A DNA stretch of 64,000 nucleotides from Crossiella sp. SN42 (GTDB lineage Bacteria > Actinomycetota > Actinomycetes > Mycobacteriales > Pseudonocardiaceae), in NCBI RefSeq assembly GCF_023897065.1, contig NZ_JAMHIV010000022.1, positions 124,001 to 188,000 of the forward strand, in the 5' to 3' direction. The notes beneath the pieces are model-generated. The model searched no databases, was not told the DNA's origin, and worked only from the letters and a program-made list of their open reading frames with translations. Below are positions 40,079 through 49,232 of this stretch, in pieces. The position numbers were made by a program, and so were the translations under genes. Numbering within the stretch: the stretch's first letter is position 1; each line of letters starts with the position of its first letter.

Positions 40079-41329
40079 ATGGAGCTGCCGCGCCGCAAGG
40101 CCATGGGACTGTTCGCCGCCGGGGCCGCCACCGTCGCACTCGGCGGATCGGCCACTGCCGCAACGGGATCCGGCGCGTTCGTGATCCGCGATGCCAGGGT
40201 CTTCGACGGCGAGCGGGTGCTGCCGCACGCCTCGGTGCTGGTCGCCGACGGCCGGATCCGTGCGGTCGGCGAGGTGCTTGCCGCCGGCGTGCCCGTGCAC
40301 GACGGTCGCGGCCGGACCCTGCTGCCCGGTCTCATCGACTGCCACGTGCACCTCAACGAGACGGCCCGTGCCGACGCGCTGCGCTTCGGCGTCACCACCG
40401 AGCTGGACATGTTCGGCGACCCGTCCGGACTCGCCGAGGCCCGCCGCCAGCGCCGGGGTCACGCCCGCACCGGCCAGGCGGACCTGTGGTCGGCCGGGTT
40501 CGGCGTCACCGTGCCCGACGGCCACCCGCGCGGCCCCGGCTTCCCCCGGCTGACCCCGGGCGCGGACCCGGACGCCTTCGTCGGCGAGCGGGTGGCCGAG
40601 GGCTCGGACTTCATCAAGCTGGTGATCGAGGACGGCAGCCCGGAACACCCGTTCCCCACGCTCACCCCGGCCCAGGCGCGGGCCGTGGTCCAGGCCGCGC
40701 ACCGCAGGGGCAGGCTCGCGGTCGCGCACGCCGAACAGCTGCACAACACCAGGATCGCCGTCGACGCGGGCGCGGACGCCCTGGTGCACGTGTGGACCGA
40801 CACCGAGGCCACGCCGGAGTTCGCCGCCGCCCTGCGCGCCGCGGGCACCGTCGTGGTGCCGACCCTGTCCGTCTACGACTGCGGCGCCAGCGCGGACTCC
40901 CTGCTGGCAGACCCCCGGATCACGCCGTACCTGTCGGCCCCGCAACGGGAGTCCCTGACCAAGCGCAGCACCCGCTGCCGCCCGTCGTTCCTGCGCAACG
41001 CCCTGGCCAACGTCCGCCGCCTGCACGCCGAGGGCGTCCCGGTGCTCGCGGGCACCGACGCCACCATGCCCGGCGCCGCGCACGGCCCCAGCATGCTGAC
41101 CGAGATCGCGCACCTGGTGACCGCGGGCCTGACCCCGGCCCAGGCCCTGGCCGCGGCGACCTCCGTGCCCGCCAAGCACTTCGCGCTGTCCGACCGGGGC
41201 CGCCTCGCCCGCGGCCTGCGCGCCGACCTGCTACTGGTCGAGGGCGACCCGACCACCGACATCACCGCCCTGCGCGAGATCCACACCATCTGGAAGAACG
41301 GCTACCCGGTCGAACGCATGCCTGTCTAG
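40079..41329 (+). CDS. Tat-exported amidohydrolase-family protein (416 aa)
   Basis: MELPRRKAMGLFAAGAATVALGGSATAAT is a twin-arginine signal. The metal-dependent hydrolase fold shows LPGLIDCHVHLNET (HxH metal ligands), FIKLVIEDGS (Lys of the bridging carbamate or equivalent), HRRGRLAVAHAEQLHNTRIAVDAGADALVHVW, and PVLAGTDATMPGAAHG (Asp). The group includes imidazolonepropionase-like and prolidase-like enzymes. Substrate unknown. In its upstream gap the sequence GAAAGTCGGCRTG occurs twice (40013, 40069) with a GGTCC/GGACC dyad between the copies. Confidence 0.85.
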   Translation: MELPRRKAMGLFAAGAATVALGGSATAATGSGAFVIRDARVFDGERVLPHASVLVADGRIRAVGEVLAAGVPVHDGRGRTLLPGLIDCHVHLNETARADALRFGVTTELDMFGDPSGLAEARRQRRGHARTGQADLWSAGFGVTVPDGHPRGPGFPRLTPGADPDAFVGERVAEGSDFIKLVIEDGSPEHPFPTLTPAQARAVVQAAHRRGRLAVAHAEQLHNTRIAVDAGADALVHVWTDTEATPEFAAALRAAGTVVVPTLSVYDCGASADSLLADPRITPYLSAPQRESLTKRSTRCRPSFLRNALANVRRLHAEGVPVLAGTDATMPGAAHGPSMLTEIAHLVTAGLTPAQALAAATSVPAKHFALSDRGRLARGLRADLLLVEGDPTTDITALREIHTIWKNGYPVERMPV

Positions 41330-41390
41330 CATGGCGGGCATGCGAACCATTCGCTGGTAGCAGGGCTCCCGGCGGCCTAGCGTCAGCGCC

Positions 41391-42176
41391 GTGAACACAC
41401 GGATCGCGTTCCTGGGACTGGGCACCATGGGCCTGCCGATGGCTCGCCGCCTGCTCGCCGCGGGCTACCCGCTGACCGGGTGGAACCGTTCCCCGGAACG
41501 CGCCGCGGCCCTGGCCGCCCGGGTCGCGAGCACCCCGGCCGAGGCGGCCCGGGACGCCGAGATCGTGGTGACCATGCTCGCCGACCCGGCCGCGGTGCTC
41601 AGCGTCGTCGCCGAACTGGACCTGCGTCCGGGCAGCACGCTGATCGAGATGTCCACCATCGGCCCGGAGGCCCTGCGCGAGGTCGCCGCACTGCTGCCCA
41701 GGGGCGTCACGCTGATCGACGCGCCGGTGATGGGCAGCGCGGACAAGGCCGCGGCGGGTGAGCTGACGCTGCTGGTGGGTGGCCCGGCCGAGCCGGTGCT
41801 GCCGGTGCTGGAGGTGTTCGGCAAGGTGGTGCGCACCGGGCTGACCGGCACCGGGGCCGCGCTGAAACTGGTGCTGATCAACGCCACGGTCACCGGCGTG
41901 GCCGCGATCGCCGAGGCGCTGACCCTGGCCGAGGCGTTCGGGTTGCCGGCGGAGTTGGTGCGGGAGGCGCTCGCCGGGTCGGCGCTGGGTGGCTTGGTGG
42001 CGCGGGCGTTCGCGACCGGGGCTCATTACCCGATCCGGTTGGCGGCCAAGGACTCCCGGCTGGCGGCGGAGGCGGCGGAACTGCCGCTGGCGTCGCTGGT
42101 GGCCCAGCGGCTGGCGGAGTGTCCGGCGGCGGAGGAGGACCTCGGGCAGATCGTGCGGCAGTTGCGCGCCCGCTGA
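41391..42176 (+). CDS. NAD(P)-dependent oxidoreductase, 3-hydroxyisobutyrate-dehydrogenase family (261 aa)
   Basis: A beta-hydroxyacid dehydrogenase: IAFLGLGTMGLPMARRLLAAGYPLTGWNRSPERA (NADP Rossmann loop), then LIDAPVMGSADKAAAGELTLLVGG (substrate loop), and the Lys in GTGAALKLVLINATVTGVAAIAEALTLAEAFGL. Slightly shorter than usual at the C-terminus. The GTG start has no clear ribosome site. A GCGAA/TTCGC dyad lies in the gap before it. Relation to sterol breakdown is not evident; it may handle a branched C3/C4 unit released from the side chain. Confidence 0.85.
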   Translation: MNTRIAFLGLGTMGLPMARRLLAAGYPLTGWNRSPERAAALAARVASTPAEAARDAEIVVTMLADPAAVLSVVAELDLRPGSTLIEMSTIGPEALREVAALLPRGVTLIDAPVMGSADKAAAGELTLLVGGPAEPVLPVLEVFGKVVRTGLTGTGAALKLVLINATVTGVAAIAEALTLAEAFGLPAELVREALAGSALGGLVARAFATGAHYPIRLAAKDSRLAAEAAELPLASLVAQRLAECPAAEEDLGQIVRQLRAR

Positions 42177-42207
42177 CCGCCCGGCCCCGCTCGCCGCGAC
42201 CTCCCGC

Positions 42208-42999
42208 CTACTCCCCGCGAAACTCCGGTTTCCGCTTCTCCTTGAACGCCTTCGGCCCTTCCCGCGCGTCCTTGCTCGCGAACACCGCCGCTCCCAGCTT
42301 CGCCTCCACCGGGAACGCCTCGTCCTCCGCCATGCCCTCCGTCTCCCGCATCGTGCGCAGGATCGCCTGCACCGCAAGCGGTCCGTTCGCCGCGATCGCC
42401 TCCGCCAGCTCCAGGGCCTTCGCCAGCGCCTGACCGTCCGGCACCACGTGCCCGATCAGGCCGATCTCCTTGGCCTCGGCCGCGCCGATGTGCCGGCCGG
42501 TCAGCAACAGGTCCGCCGCCACCGTGTACGGGATCTGCCTGGGCAGCCGGACCGCGCTGCCCCCCAACGGGAACAGGCCCCACCGCGCCTCCGACACCCC
42601 GAACCGCGCGCTCGCCCCGGCCACCCTGATGTCCGTCGCCTGCAAGATCTCCGTGCCGCCGGCGATCGCCGGGCCCTCCACCGCGGCCAGCAGCGGTTTG
42701 CTCAACCGGCGGCCCTTCAGCAGCGCCGGGATCACCGACAGGTCAAAACCCTCGCGGAACTGCTCGCTCGGGTGGGACTGTGTCATCGCCTTGAGGTCCG
42801 CGCCCGCGCAGAACGCGCCGCCCGCGCCGGTGAGCACGCAGGCCCGGATGGCCGGGTTGCGATCCACCTCGTCCCAGGCCTCGCGCATGATCGCCAGCAT
42901 CGGGCCGGTGAGGGCGTTGCGGGCCTCCGGGCGGTTCATCGTCACCACGAGCACGGCGTCTCGTTGTTCCACCAGGCAGTGCGGAGCGTCAGCGGACAT
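42208..42999 (-). CDS. echA19: EchA19-like enoyl-CoA hydratase (263 aa)
   Basis: A crotonase with [30 protein letters not shown] (oxyanion loop) and [50 protein letters not shown] with the catalytic Glu position EARWGL. It ends [10 protein letters not shown], the typical crotonase tail. Divergent from fadD19 as Rv3516 is from Rv3515c. EchA19 hydrates the unsaturated steroid side-chain CoA thioester. GAGAGGAG precedes the ATG. Confidence 0.88.
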   Translation of the reverse strand: MSADAPHCLVEQRDAVLVVTMNRPEARNALTGPMLAIMREAWDEVDRNPAIRACVLTGAGGAFCAGADLKAMTQSHPSEQFREGFDLSVIPALLKGRRLSKPLLAAVEGPAIAGGTEILQATDIRVAGASARFGVSEARWGLFPLGGSAVRLPRQIPYTVAADLLLTGRHIGAAEAKEIGLIGHVVPDGQALAKALELAEAIAANGPLAVQAILRTMRETEGMAEDEAFPVEAKLGAAVFASKDAREGPKAFKEKRKPEFRGE

Positions 43000-43037
43000 G
43001 GAGCTTTTCTCCTCTCCATGGGCTATTGCCGGGCAAC

Positions 43038-43051
43038 GATAACACGTTCTA
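43038..43051. promoter_or_regulatory. KstR operator between echA19 and fadD19
   Basis: GATAACACGTTCTA fits TnnAACnnGTTnnA except G for the first T. It lies 10 bases before the GTG of fadD19 and 38 before the echA19 ATG. An in-frame ATG of the fadD19 frame at 43026 lies upstream of the box and is therefore not used as the start. Confidence 0.75.
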
Positions 43052-43061
43052 CTTTCGAAGC

Positions 43062-44660
43062 GTGGCCGTCAACATAGCGGATCTCGTCGAACATGCCGTC
43101 GATCTCGTCCCCGAGCGCGTCGCCGTGATCTGCGGCGGCCGCCAGGTCAGCTACGCGGAGCTGGAGGAGCGGTCCAACAGACTCGCCCACCACCTGCGAA
43201 AAAACGGGGTCGTACCCGGTTCGCACATCGGGGTGCACGCGCGCAACTCCATCGAGGCGGTGGAGGCGATGATCGCCGCGTACAAGCTGCGCGCGGTCGC
43301 CATCAACGTCAACTACCGCTATCTCAAGAACGAGTTGCAGTACCTCTACGACAACGCCGACCTGGTCGCGCTCATCCACGAGCAGCGGCACGGCCCGCTG
43401 GTGGCCGAGATCCTGCCGCAGGTGCCCCGGTTGCGGCACACCGTGGTGATCCCGGACGAGTCCGGCGCCGGGTTCGCCGGGGTGTCCTACGCGGACGCGC
43501 TCGCCGACGGCGCACCGGACCGCGACTTCGCCGAGCGCAGCCCCGACGACCGCTACATCCTCTACACCGGCGGCACCACCGGGCATCCCAAGGGCGTGGT
43601 GTGGCGGCACGAGGACGTGTGGCGGGTGCTCGGCGGCGGCATCGACTTCTTCAGCGGCGCCCGGCTGCCGGACGAATGGCAGCAATGCCGCGCGGGCAAG
43701 GACTTCGCGCTGGTGCGGCTGCCGGTCGCGCCGCTGATCCACGGCGCGGCGCAGTGGGCCACCTTCCAGAGCCTGTTCGGCGGCGGCACCGTGGTGCTGG
43801 TGCCGCACTTCGACGCCGACGAGGTGTGGCAGGCGATCCAGCGGCACAAGGTCAACGTGCTCACCATCGTCGGCGACGCGATGGCCCGCCCGCTGATCGA
43901 GGCCTACCACCGCGGCGGCTACGACGCCTCCTCGCTGTTCGCCATCTCCAGCAGCGCCGCGCTGTTCTCGCCCAGCGTCAAGCAGCAGTACCTCGAAGCC
44001 TTGCCCAACCTCATGCTCACCGACACGATCGGCTCGTCGGAGACCGGGTTCAGCGGCATCGGCGTGGTCGGCCGCGACGGCCAGCCCAACGACGGGCCCA
44101 GGGTCAAGGTGGACGCGGACACCGTGGTGATCGACGAGGCCGGAAAGCCAGTCGCGCCAGGGGTTGTCGGCCGCCTGGCCCGGTCGGGGCACCTGCCGCT
44201 GGGCTACTACAAGGACCCGGTCAAGACCGCGACCATGCTCACCGAGATCGACGGTCGCCGCTACGCCATCCCCGGCGACTACGCCAGGGTCGAGTCCGAC
44301 GGCACGGTGACCCTGTTGGGGCGCGGCAACACCTGCGTCAACACCGGCGGCGAGAAGGTCTACCCGGAGGAGGTGGAGGGCGCGCTCAAGTCCCACCCGG
44401 ACGTGCTGGACGCGCTCGTGGTCGGCATCCCCGACCAGCGCCTCGGCCAGCGGGTGGCCGCCCTGGTGCAGCCACGGCCAGGGGCCGCACCGAGTTTCGC
44501 CGCGCTGGACCGGCACGTGCGCGAGCTGATCGCCGGGTACAAGGTGCCGCGCAGCCTGTGGCTGGTGGAGGAGATCGGCCGATCCGTCAGCGGGAAACCG
44601 GACTACCGCTGGGCCCAACGCTACGTCGAGGAGCACCCGGATGCGAACGTCGCTGTGTGA
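43062..44660 (+). CDS. fadD19: FadD19-like steroid acyl-CoA ligase (532 aa)
   Basis: The start [26 protein letters not shown] resembles the FadD19 N-terminus as I recall it. The P-loop is [22 protein letters not shown], then [51 protein letters not shown], and the catalytic Lys lies in [13 protein letters not shown]. FadD19 activates the carboxylated sterol side chain to its CoA ester and is essential for C24-branched sterols in Rhodococcus. It shares a KstR box with divergent echA19 and overlaps the next gene by 20 bases. Confidence 0.92.
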   Translation: MAVNIADLVEHAVDLVPERVAVICGGRQVSYAELEERSNRLAHHLRKNGVVPGSHIGVHARNSIEAVEAMIAAYKLRAVAINVNYRYLKNELQYLYDNADLVALIHEQRHGPLVAEILPQVPRLRHTVVIPDESGAGFAGVSYADALADGAPDRDFAERSPDDRYILYTGGTTGHPKGVVWRHEDVWRVLGGGIDFFSGARLPDEWQQCRAGKDFALVRLPVAPLIHGAAQWATFQSLFGGGTVVLVPHFDADEVWQAIQRHKVNVLTIVGDAMARPLIEAYHRGGYDASSLFAISSSAALFSPSVKQQYLEALPNLMLTDTIGSSETGFSGIGVVGRDGQPNDGPRVKVDADTVVIDEAGKPVAPGVVGRLARSGHLPLGYYKDPVKTATMLTEIDGRRYAIPGDYARVESDGTVTLLGRGNTCVNTGGEKVYPEEVEGALKSHPDVLDALVVGIPDQRLGQRVAALVQPRPGAAPSFAALDRHVRELIAGYKVPRSLWLVEEIGRSVSGKPDYRWAQRYVEEHPDANVAV

Positions 44661-45738
44661 GGTGCTGGGTATCGAGTACCCGGTGCTCGGCTTCACCCCG
44701 TCCGAACACGTGGCCGCCGCGATCAGTCGCGCCGGTGGCTTCGGCGTGCTGGGCTGCGTGCGCTACAACCGCGCCGAGGACCTGGACGCCGCGCTGGACT
44801 GGATGGACGCCAACACCGGCGGCCGCCCCTACGGCGTGGACATCGTCATGCCGGCCGCCGCCCCGAAGGAGGGCACCGCGGTCGACCTGGACGCGCTGAT
44901 CCCCGCGGCACACCGCGAGTTCGTCCAGCGCACCCTGGCCGAACTGGGCGTGCCGGAAGCCGCGGCCGGCGAGCCCGGCGGAGTGCTCGGCTGGCTGCAC
45001 TCGGTCGCCCGGTCCCATGTGGACGTCGCCCTCGGCCACCCGATCCGCCTGATCGCCAACGCCCTCGGCCCGCCGCCGATCGACGTCATCGACCGCGCGC
45101 ACCAGCACGACGTCCTGGTCGCCGCGCTGGCCGGCCGGGCCGAACACGCGGTGCGGCACATGCTCGGCGGAGTGGACATCGTGGTCTCCCAAGGCTATGA
45201 GGCCGGCGGGCACACCGGGGAGATCGCCACCATGGTGCTGCTGCCGGAGATCGTGGACGCGGTCGGCGGCCGGGTCCCGGTGCTGGCCGCGGGCGGGATC
45301 GGCTCCGGCCGCCAGGCCGCGGCCGCGCTCGCCCTTGGCGCGCAAGGGGTCTGGATGGGCTCCTGCTGGTTGACCAGCGCCGAGTACACCCTCGGCGGCC
45401 CGAACTCGGCCACCCAGCGGGCCCTGCTGGCCGCCCGCTCCAGCGACACCGTGCGCTCGCGCATCTACACCGGCAAACCCGCGCGCCTGCTGCGCACCCG
45501 CTGGACCGAGGCCTGGTCCGCCCCCGGCGCGCCCGAACCGCTGCCCATGCCGTTGCAGAACCTGCTGGTGAACGAGGCCCACCAGCGCCTCGCCGCGGCC
45601 GACGACCCGGAGGTGGTGGCCATGCCGGTCGGCCAGATCGTCGGCCGGATGAACCAGATCCGCCCGGTCGCCGACCTGATGGCTGACCTGGTCCAGGAGT
45701 TCGACGAGACCGTGGAGCGGATGTCCAAGCTCCGTTAA
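44641..45738 (+). CDS. Nitronate-monooxygenase-fold flavoprotein (365 aa)
   Basis: An FMN TIM barrel: VLGIEYPVLGFTPSEHVAAAISRAGGFGVLGCVRYN, then VDIVVSQGYEAGGHTGEIATMVLLPEIVD, VPVLAAGGIGSGRQAAAALALGAQGVWMGSCWL. Related to but clearly different from the ipdC gene product. Translationally coupled to fadD19 by a 20-base overlap, so a role in sterol catabolism (for example a desaturation) is likely. Specific reaction unknown. Confidence 0.85.
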   Translation: MRTSLCEVLGIEYPVLGFTPSEHVAAAISRAGGFGVLGCVRYNRAEDLDAALDWMDANTGGRPYGVDIVMPAAAPKEGTAVDLDALIPAAHREFVQRTLAELGVPEAAAGEPGGVLGWLHSVARSHVDVALGHPIRLIANALGPPPIDVIDRAHQHDVLVAALAGRAEHAVRHMLGGVDIVVSQGYEAGGHTGEIATMVLLPEIVDAVGGRVPVLAAGGIGSGRQAAAALALGAQGVWMGSCWLTSAEYTLGGPNSATQRALLAARSSDTVRSRIYTGKPARLLRTRWTEAWSAPGAPEPLPMPLQNLLVNEAHQRLAAADDPEVVAMPVGQIVGRMNQIRPVADLMADLVQEFDETVERMSKLR

Positions 45739-46817
45739 GGGCGGCGCAGGAGCTCGGCGCCGAGGGCTCGGAGCTGATGGGTTGCGCCGCCGAGGGCGAA
45801 CTCGGCGTGCTTGGCGGCGGTGAAGTAGCGGTGCAACTGGTGGTCCAGGTCGATGCCGACGCCGCCGTGGATGTGCACCGCGGTGTGCGCCACCCGGTGG
45901 CCCGCGTCGGCGGCCCAGAACTTGGCCGTGGCCAGGGACTCCGGGCTGGGCAGGCCCTCGCTGACCCGCCAGGCCGCCTGCCACAGGGTGAGCCGGATGC
46001 CCTCGACGTCGATGTAGGCGTCGGCCAGGCGCTGGGCCACCGCCTGGAACTGACCGATCGGCCTGCCGAACTGGACCCGCTCGCGGGCGTAGGCCGCGGT
46101 CAGCTCCAGCGCCCGCTCGGTGACGCCCAACTGCAACGCGCACCAGCCGAGCACGCCCCTGGTGTGCAGGAACTCCACCGCCGCGCCCGCCAGCACCCGG
46201 TCCGCGGGCAGCGGCGTGCCGTTCAGCTCCAGCCAGGCCGTGCCCGCGCCGTCCACGACCTCCTGCCGCCGCACCGACACCCGCGGATCCTCCGGCGTGA
46301 CCAGGAAGACCCGGGGTCCGTCGGGAGTGTCCGCGGGGACCAGGAACAGCGCGGCGATCCCGCCCGCGGGTACCGCGGTCTTGGTTCCGTTGAGCAGCCA
46401 GCCCTCGGCGGTGCGTTCGGCGGTGGTGGCCGACTCGTCGGTCAGCGCCGCGGTCAGCACCGACTCCCCGCTCAGCGCGCCCGGCAGCCAGCGCTCCCGC
46501 ACCGCCGGGTCACCGAACTCCGCGATCGCGGAGGCGGCCAGCGCGGTGGAAGCCAGATAGGGCACCGGGGCCACCGCCCGGCCCAGCGCGATGAGCACCG
46601 AGCACTGCTCCAGCACGCCGTAGCCGGAACCGCCCAGCTGTTCCGGGATACCGGCCCCGAGCAGGCCGGACGCGCCAAGACCATTCCACAGTGGACGGTC
46701 GAACCGATCCGGCTCGGACTCCGCGGCGCGCAGCCGTTCCTGGGTCACCTCGCGCGCCAGGATCTCACCGGCCACAGTGGACAGTGCCTGTTGGGCCTCG
46801 GTCATGCTGAAGTCCAC
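45735..46817 (-). CDS. fadE27: FadE27-like acyl-CoA dehydrogenase subunit, ChsE5 (360 aa)
   Basis: The N-terminus VDFSMTEAQQALSTVAGEIL and the end HTAVHIHGGVGIDLDHQLHRYFTAAKHAEFALGGATHQLRALG correspond to Rv3505. ERVQFGRPIGQFQAVAQRLADAYIDVEG is the usual acyl-CoA dehydrogenase C-terminal signature. ChsE4-ChsE5 form an alpha2-beta2 enzyme whose two half-sites share FAD and which dehydrogenates the steroid C8 side-chain CoA. GGGGAGA lies before the GTG at 46817. Convergent overlap of four bases with the flavoprotein gene. Confidence 0.9.
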   Translation of the reverse strand: MDFSMTEAQQALSTVAGEILAREVTQERLRAAESEPDRFDRPLWNGLGASGLLGAGIPEQLGGSGYGVLEQCSVLIALGRAVAPVPYLASTALAASAIAEFGDPAVRERWLPGALSGESVLTAALTDESATTAERTAEGWLLNGTKTAVPAGGIAALFLVPADTPDGPRVFLVTPEDPRVSVRRQEVVDGAGTAWLELNGTPLPADRVLAGAAVEFLHTRGVLGWCALQLGVTERALELTAAYARERVQFGRPIGQFQAVAQRLADAYIDVEGIRLTLWQAAWRVSEGLPSPESLATAKFWAADAGHRVAHTAVHIHGGVGIDLDHQLHRYFTAAKHAEFALGGATHQLRALGAELLRRP

Positions 46818-46838
46818 GGAGTCTCCCCGGTACACGAG

Positions 46839-48017
46839 TCAGCGGCGGATGGGCAGGCCGAGGGCGGTGGCGGCCACGATGTCCCGCTGCACCTCGTTGG
46901 TGCCGCCGCCGAAGGTCAGGATCAGGCAGGACCGGTGCAGCCGCTCGATCTTGCCGTGCAGCGCCGCCCCCGGCGCGCCCGCGCGCAGCGTCGCGGCCGG
47001 GCCGAGCACCTCCATCAGCAGCCGGTAGGCCTCGGTGGCCAGCTCGGTGCCGTACACCTTGGTCGCCGAGGCGTCCGCCGGGGTCGGGGTGTGCGCCGCG
47101 CCCCAGGCGATCCGCCAGTTCAACAGCTTCAGGTACTCCACTTTCGCGTGCACCCTGGCCAGGTGGATCCGCACCCACTCCTGGTCGGCCACCAGCCCGC
47201 CGTCGGGCAGCTTGGCCGCCTTCGCCCAGTCCAGCACCTCCTGCAACGCGGTGCGCAGCGGTGCGGCCGAGGTGAGCGCGACGCGTTCGTGGTTGAGCTG
47301 GTTGGTGATCAGCGGCCAGCCCTTGTTCTGCTCGCCCACCAGCGCGCCCGCCGGCACCCGCACCTCGCTGTAGTAGGTGGCGCTGGTGCCCGGACCGGCC
47401 ATGGTGCGTACCGGCGTCCAGGAGAACCCCGGCGCGTCCGTCGGCACGATCAGCACGCTGAGCCCCTTGTGCTTGGGCGCGTCCGGATCGGTGCGGCAGG
47501 CCAGCCACACGTAGTCGGCGTACTGGATCAGGCTGGTCCACATCTTCTGCCCGTTGATGACCCACTCGTCCCCGTCCCGCACCGCCCTGGTGCGCAAGGA
47601 GGCCAGGTCGGTGCCCGCCTCCGGCTCGGAGTAGCCGATGGCGAAGTGCAGCTCGCCCGCGGCGATCCTGGGCAGGAAGAAGGACCTCTGCTGCTCGGTG
47701 CCGAAGCGCATGATGGTCGGCGCCACGCTGTTGAGGGTCAGGAACGGCACCGGCGCGCCCGCGGTGGCCGCCTCGTCGGTGAAGATCAGCTGGTCCAGCA
47801 GCGGCCTGGCCTGCCCGCCGTACTCGCGCGGCCAGCCCAGCGCGAGCCAGCCGTCCCGGCCCATCTGCCGCACCACCTCCAGATAGGTGGCGCGGTCGCC
47901 GTAGTCCCCGCCGCCCGCGGTCAGCGCCGCCCGGCGCTCCGGCGTCATCAGCTCGGCGAAGTAGGCCCGCAGTTCCGCGCGCAGCTGCTGCTGTTCCCGC
48001 GAGTACGCGATCCACAT
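46839..48017 (-). CDS. fadE26: FadE26-like acyl-CoA dehydrogenase subunit, ChsE4 (392 aa)
   Basis: It follows Rv3504 throughout: YSREQQQLRAELRAYFAELMTPERR, MGRDGWLALGWPREYGGQ, QLIFTDEAATAGAPVPFLTLNSVAPTI, IGYSEPEAGTDLASLRTRAV, QKMWTSLIQYADYVWLACR and the end TFGGGTNEVQRDIVAATALGLP. Partner of FadE27, encoded 21 bases downstream. Catalyses alpha,beta-desaturation of the sterol side-chain acyl-CoA after FadD activation. A KstR box lies directly upstream of the ATG. Confidence 0.93.
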   Translation of the reverse strand: MWIAYSREQQQLRAELRAYFAELMTPERRAALTAGGGDYGDRATYLEVVRQMGRDGWLALGWPREYGGQARPLLDQLIFTDEAATAGAPVPFLTLNSVAPTIMRFGTEQQRSFFLPRIAAGELHFAIGYSEPEAGTDLASLRTRAVRDGDEWVINGQKMWTSLIQYADYVWLACRTDPDAPKHKGLSVLIVPTDAPGFSWTPVRTMAGPGTSATYYSEVRVPAGALVGEQNKGWPLITNQLNHERVALTSAAPLRTALQEVLDWAKAAKLPDGGLVADQEWVRIHLARVHAKVEYLKLLNWRIAWGAAHTPTPADASATKVYGTELATEAYRLLMEVLGPAATLRAGAPGAALHGKIERLHRSCLILTFGGGTNEVQRDIVAATALGLPIRR

Positions 48018-48027
48018 ACCGCGATAC

Positions 48028-48041
48028 TAGAACACGTTCTT
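48028..48041. promoter_or_regulatory. KstR operator, fadE26 side
   Basis: TAGAACACGTTCTT matches TnnAACnnGTTnnA except T for the last A. It is 10 bases upstream of the fadE26 ATG and shares the 128-base gap with the adh-mce4 operon. Confidence 0.8.
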
Positions 48042-48084
48042 TCGAAGAAACACCCGTGCCACTCAGTTGGCCCTTGCTCGGAGT

Positions 48085-48098
48085 GAGAACACATTCTA
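48085..48098. promoter_or_regulatory. Weaker KstR-like site, adh-mce4 operon side
   Basis: GAGAACACATTCTA departs from TnnAACnnGTTnnA at two bases (first T and first G). It lies 47 bases upstream of the adh GTG, so the two divergent promoters appear to have one box each, as in the fadA5/cyp125 gap. Confidence 0.55.
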
Positions 48099-48145
48099 CT
48101 GTCGGTCCCCATCCGAGGCCGCACTACTCGTCGAGGGGTGGACCG

Positions 48146-49228
48146 GTGAAGGCTGCCGTGCTGAACCAGGTGGGGGACGACCGGCTGGAGCTGCGCACCG
48201 ATGTGGCCACGGTCCCGCCGGGCCCCCAGGAGGTGCGGGTCGCGGTGCGCGCCTCCGGCATCTGCCACAGCGACCTGCACGCCATGGACGGCACCCTGCC
48301 CGCGCTCGCACCGGGCGTGCTCGGCCACGAGGGCGCGGGCGAGGTGGTGGAGATCGGCTCCGCGGTGACCGATCTCGCGGTCGGCGACCACGTGCTGATC
48401 ACCTTCGTGCCCGCTTGCCTGCGCTGCAAGAACTGCCTGCGCGGCCAGCCACACCTGTGCGCGGTGTACGCGATCGAGTCCTTCACCCACCCCCGCTTCA
48501 CCTCCCGCGACCAGCCGCTGTTCGGCTTCGCCGGCTGCGGCACCTTCGCCGAGGAGCTGGTGGTGCCCGCGCCCGCGGCGATCAAGGTGCCCGAGGACGT
48601 GCCGTTCGAGATCGCCGCGCTGATCGGCTGCGGCGTGCTCACCGGCGCGGGCGCGGCGCTCAACACCGCCAGGGTGGAACCCGGTTCGACCGTGGCGGTG
48701 ATCGGCTGCGGCGGGGTCGGCGTGTCCACCTTGCAGGGCGCGCGGATCGCCGGGGCCAGCACGATCATCGCGGTGGACCCGGTGCGGGACAAGCACGAGG
48801 CCGCGCTCAAGTTCGGCGCCACGCACACCGGCACCCCCGAGGAGCTGCCCGGCCTGCTCGGCGAGCTGACCGGCGGGGAGGGCGTGGACTACGCCTTCGA
48901 GGTGGTCGGCCTGCCCGCCACCATCCGCTCCGCCTGGGACTCCGCCCGCCGCGGCGGCACCGTGGTCGTGGTCGGCGCGGGCCGGGCCGACGCCCAGGTC
49001 AGCTTCTCCGCCCAGGAGCTGTTCCTGCACGAGAAGCGGTTGCTGGGCTCCTTCTACGGATCGGCCGACGTCCGCCGCGACTCGGCCAAGATGATCGACT
49101 TCTGGCGGGCGGGGCTGCTCGACCTGGACGGCATGATCAGCCGCCGGCTGCCCCTGGATGACATCAACGACGGCCTGTCCACCCTGCCCGGCGGCACGGT
49201 GATCCGGCAGATCGTGACCTTCGACTAG
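48146..49228 (+). CDS. Zinc-dependent alcohol dehydrogenase (360 aa)
   Basis: A medium-chain dehydrogenase. Catalytic zinc ligands are visible in ASGICHSDLHAMDG (Cys) and LGHEGAGEV (His-Glu), and structural zinc in CLRCKNCLRGQPHLC. The NAD fold is VAVIGCGGVGVSTLQGARIAGA. It is first gene of the co-directional run into mce4 and probably oxidises a sterol-derived alcohol, perhaps the C26 alcohol made by CYP125, with the aldehyde dehydrogenase two genes downstream taking the next step. That link is inference. GAGGGG precedes the GTG. Confidence 0.85.
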   Translation: MKAAVLNQVGDDRLELRTDVATVPPGPQEVRVAVRASGICHSDLHAMDGTLPALAPGVLGHEGAGEVVEIGSAVTDLAVGDHVLITFVPACLRCKNCLRGQPHLCAVYAIESFTHPRFTSRDQPLFGFAGCGTFAEELVVPAPAAIKVPEDVPFEIAALIGCGVLTGAGAALNTARVEPGSTVAVIGCGGVGVSTLQGARIAGASTIIAVDPVRDKHEAALKFGATHTGTPEELPGLLGELTGGEGVDYAFEVVGLPATIRSAWDSARRGGTVVVVGAGRADAQVSFSAQELFLHEKRLLGSFYGSADVRRDSAKMIDFWRAGLLDLDGMISRRLPLDDINDGLSTLPGGTVIRQIVTFD

Positions 49229-49232
49229 GCGG

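Noticed and set aside
40013-40081. Repeated GAAAGTCGGCRTG around a GGTCC/GGACC dyad before the amidohydrolase gene
   Set aside because: Could be a small duplication or regulatory pair, but there is only one instance and no known motif, so I note it only in the gene entry.
44641-45738. Assignment of this flavoprotein as a second IpdC
   Set aside because: It shares the fold but differs strongly in sequence and lies with fadD19, so no IpdC name is given.
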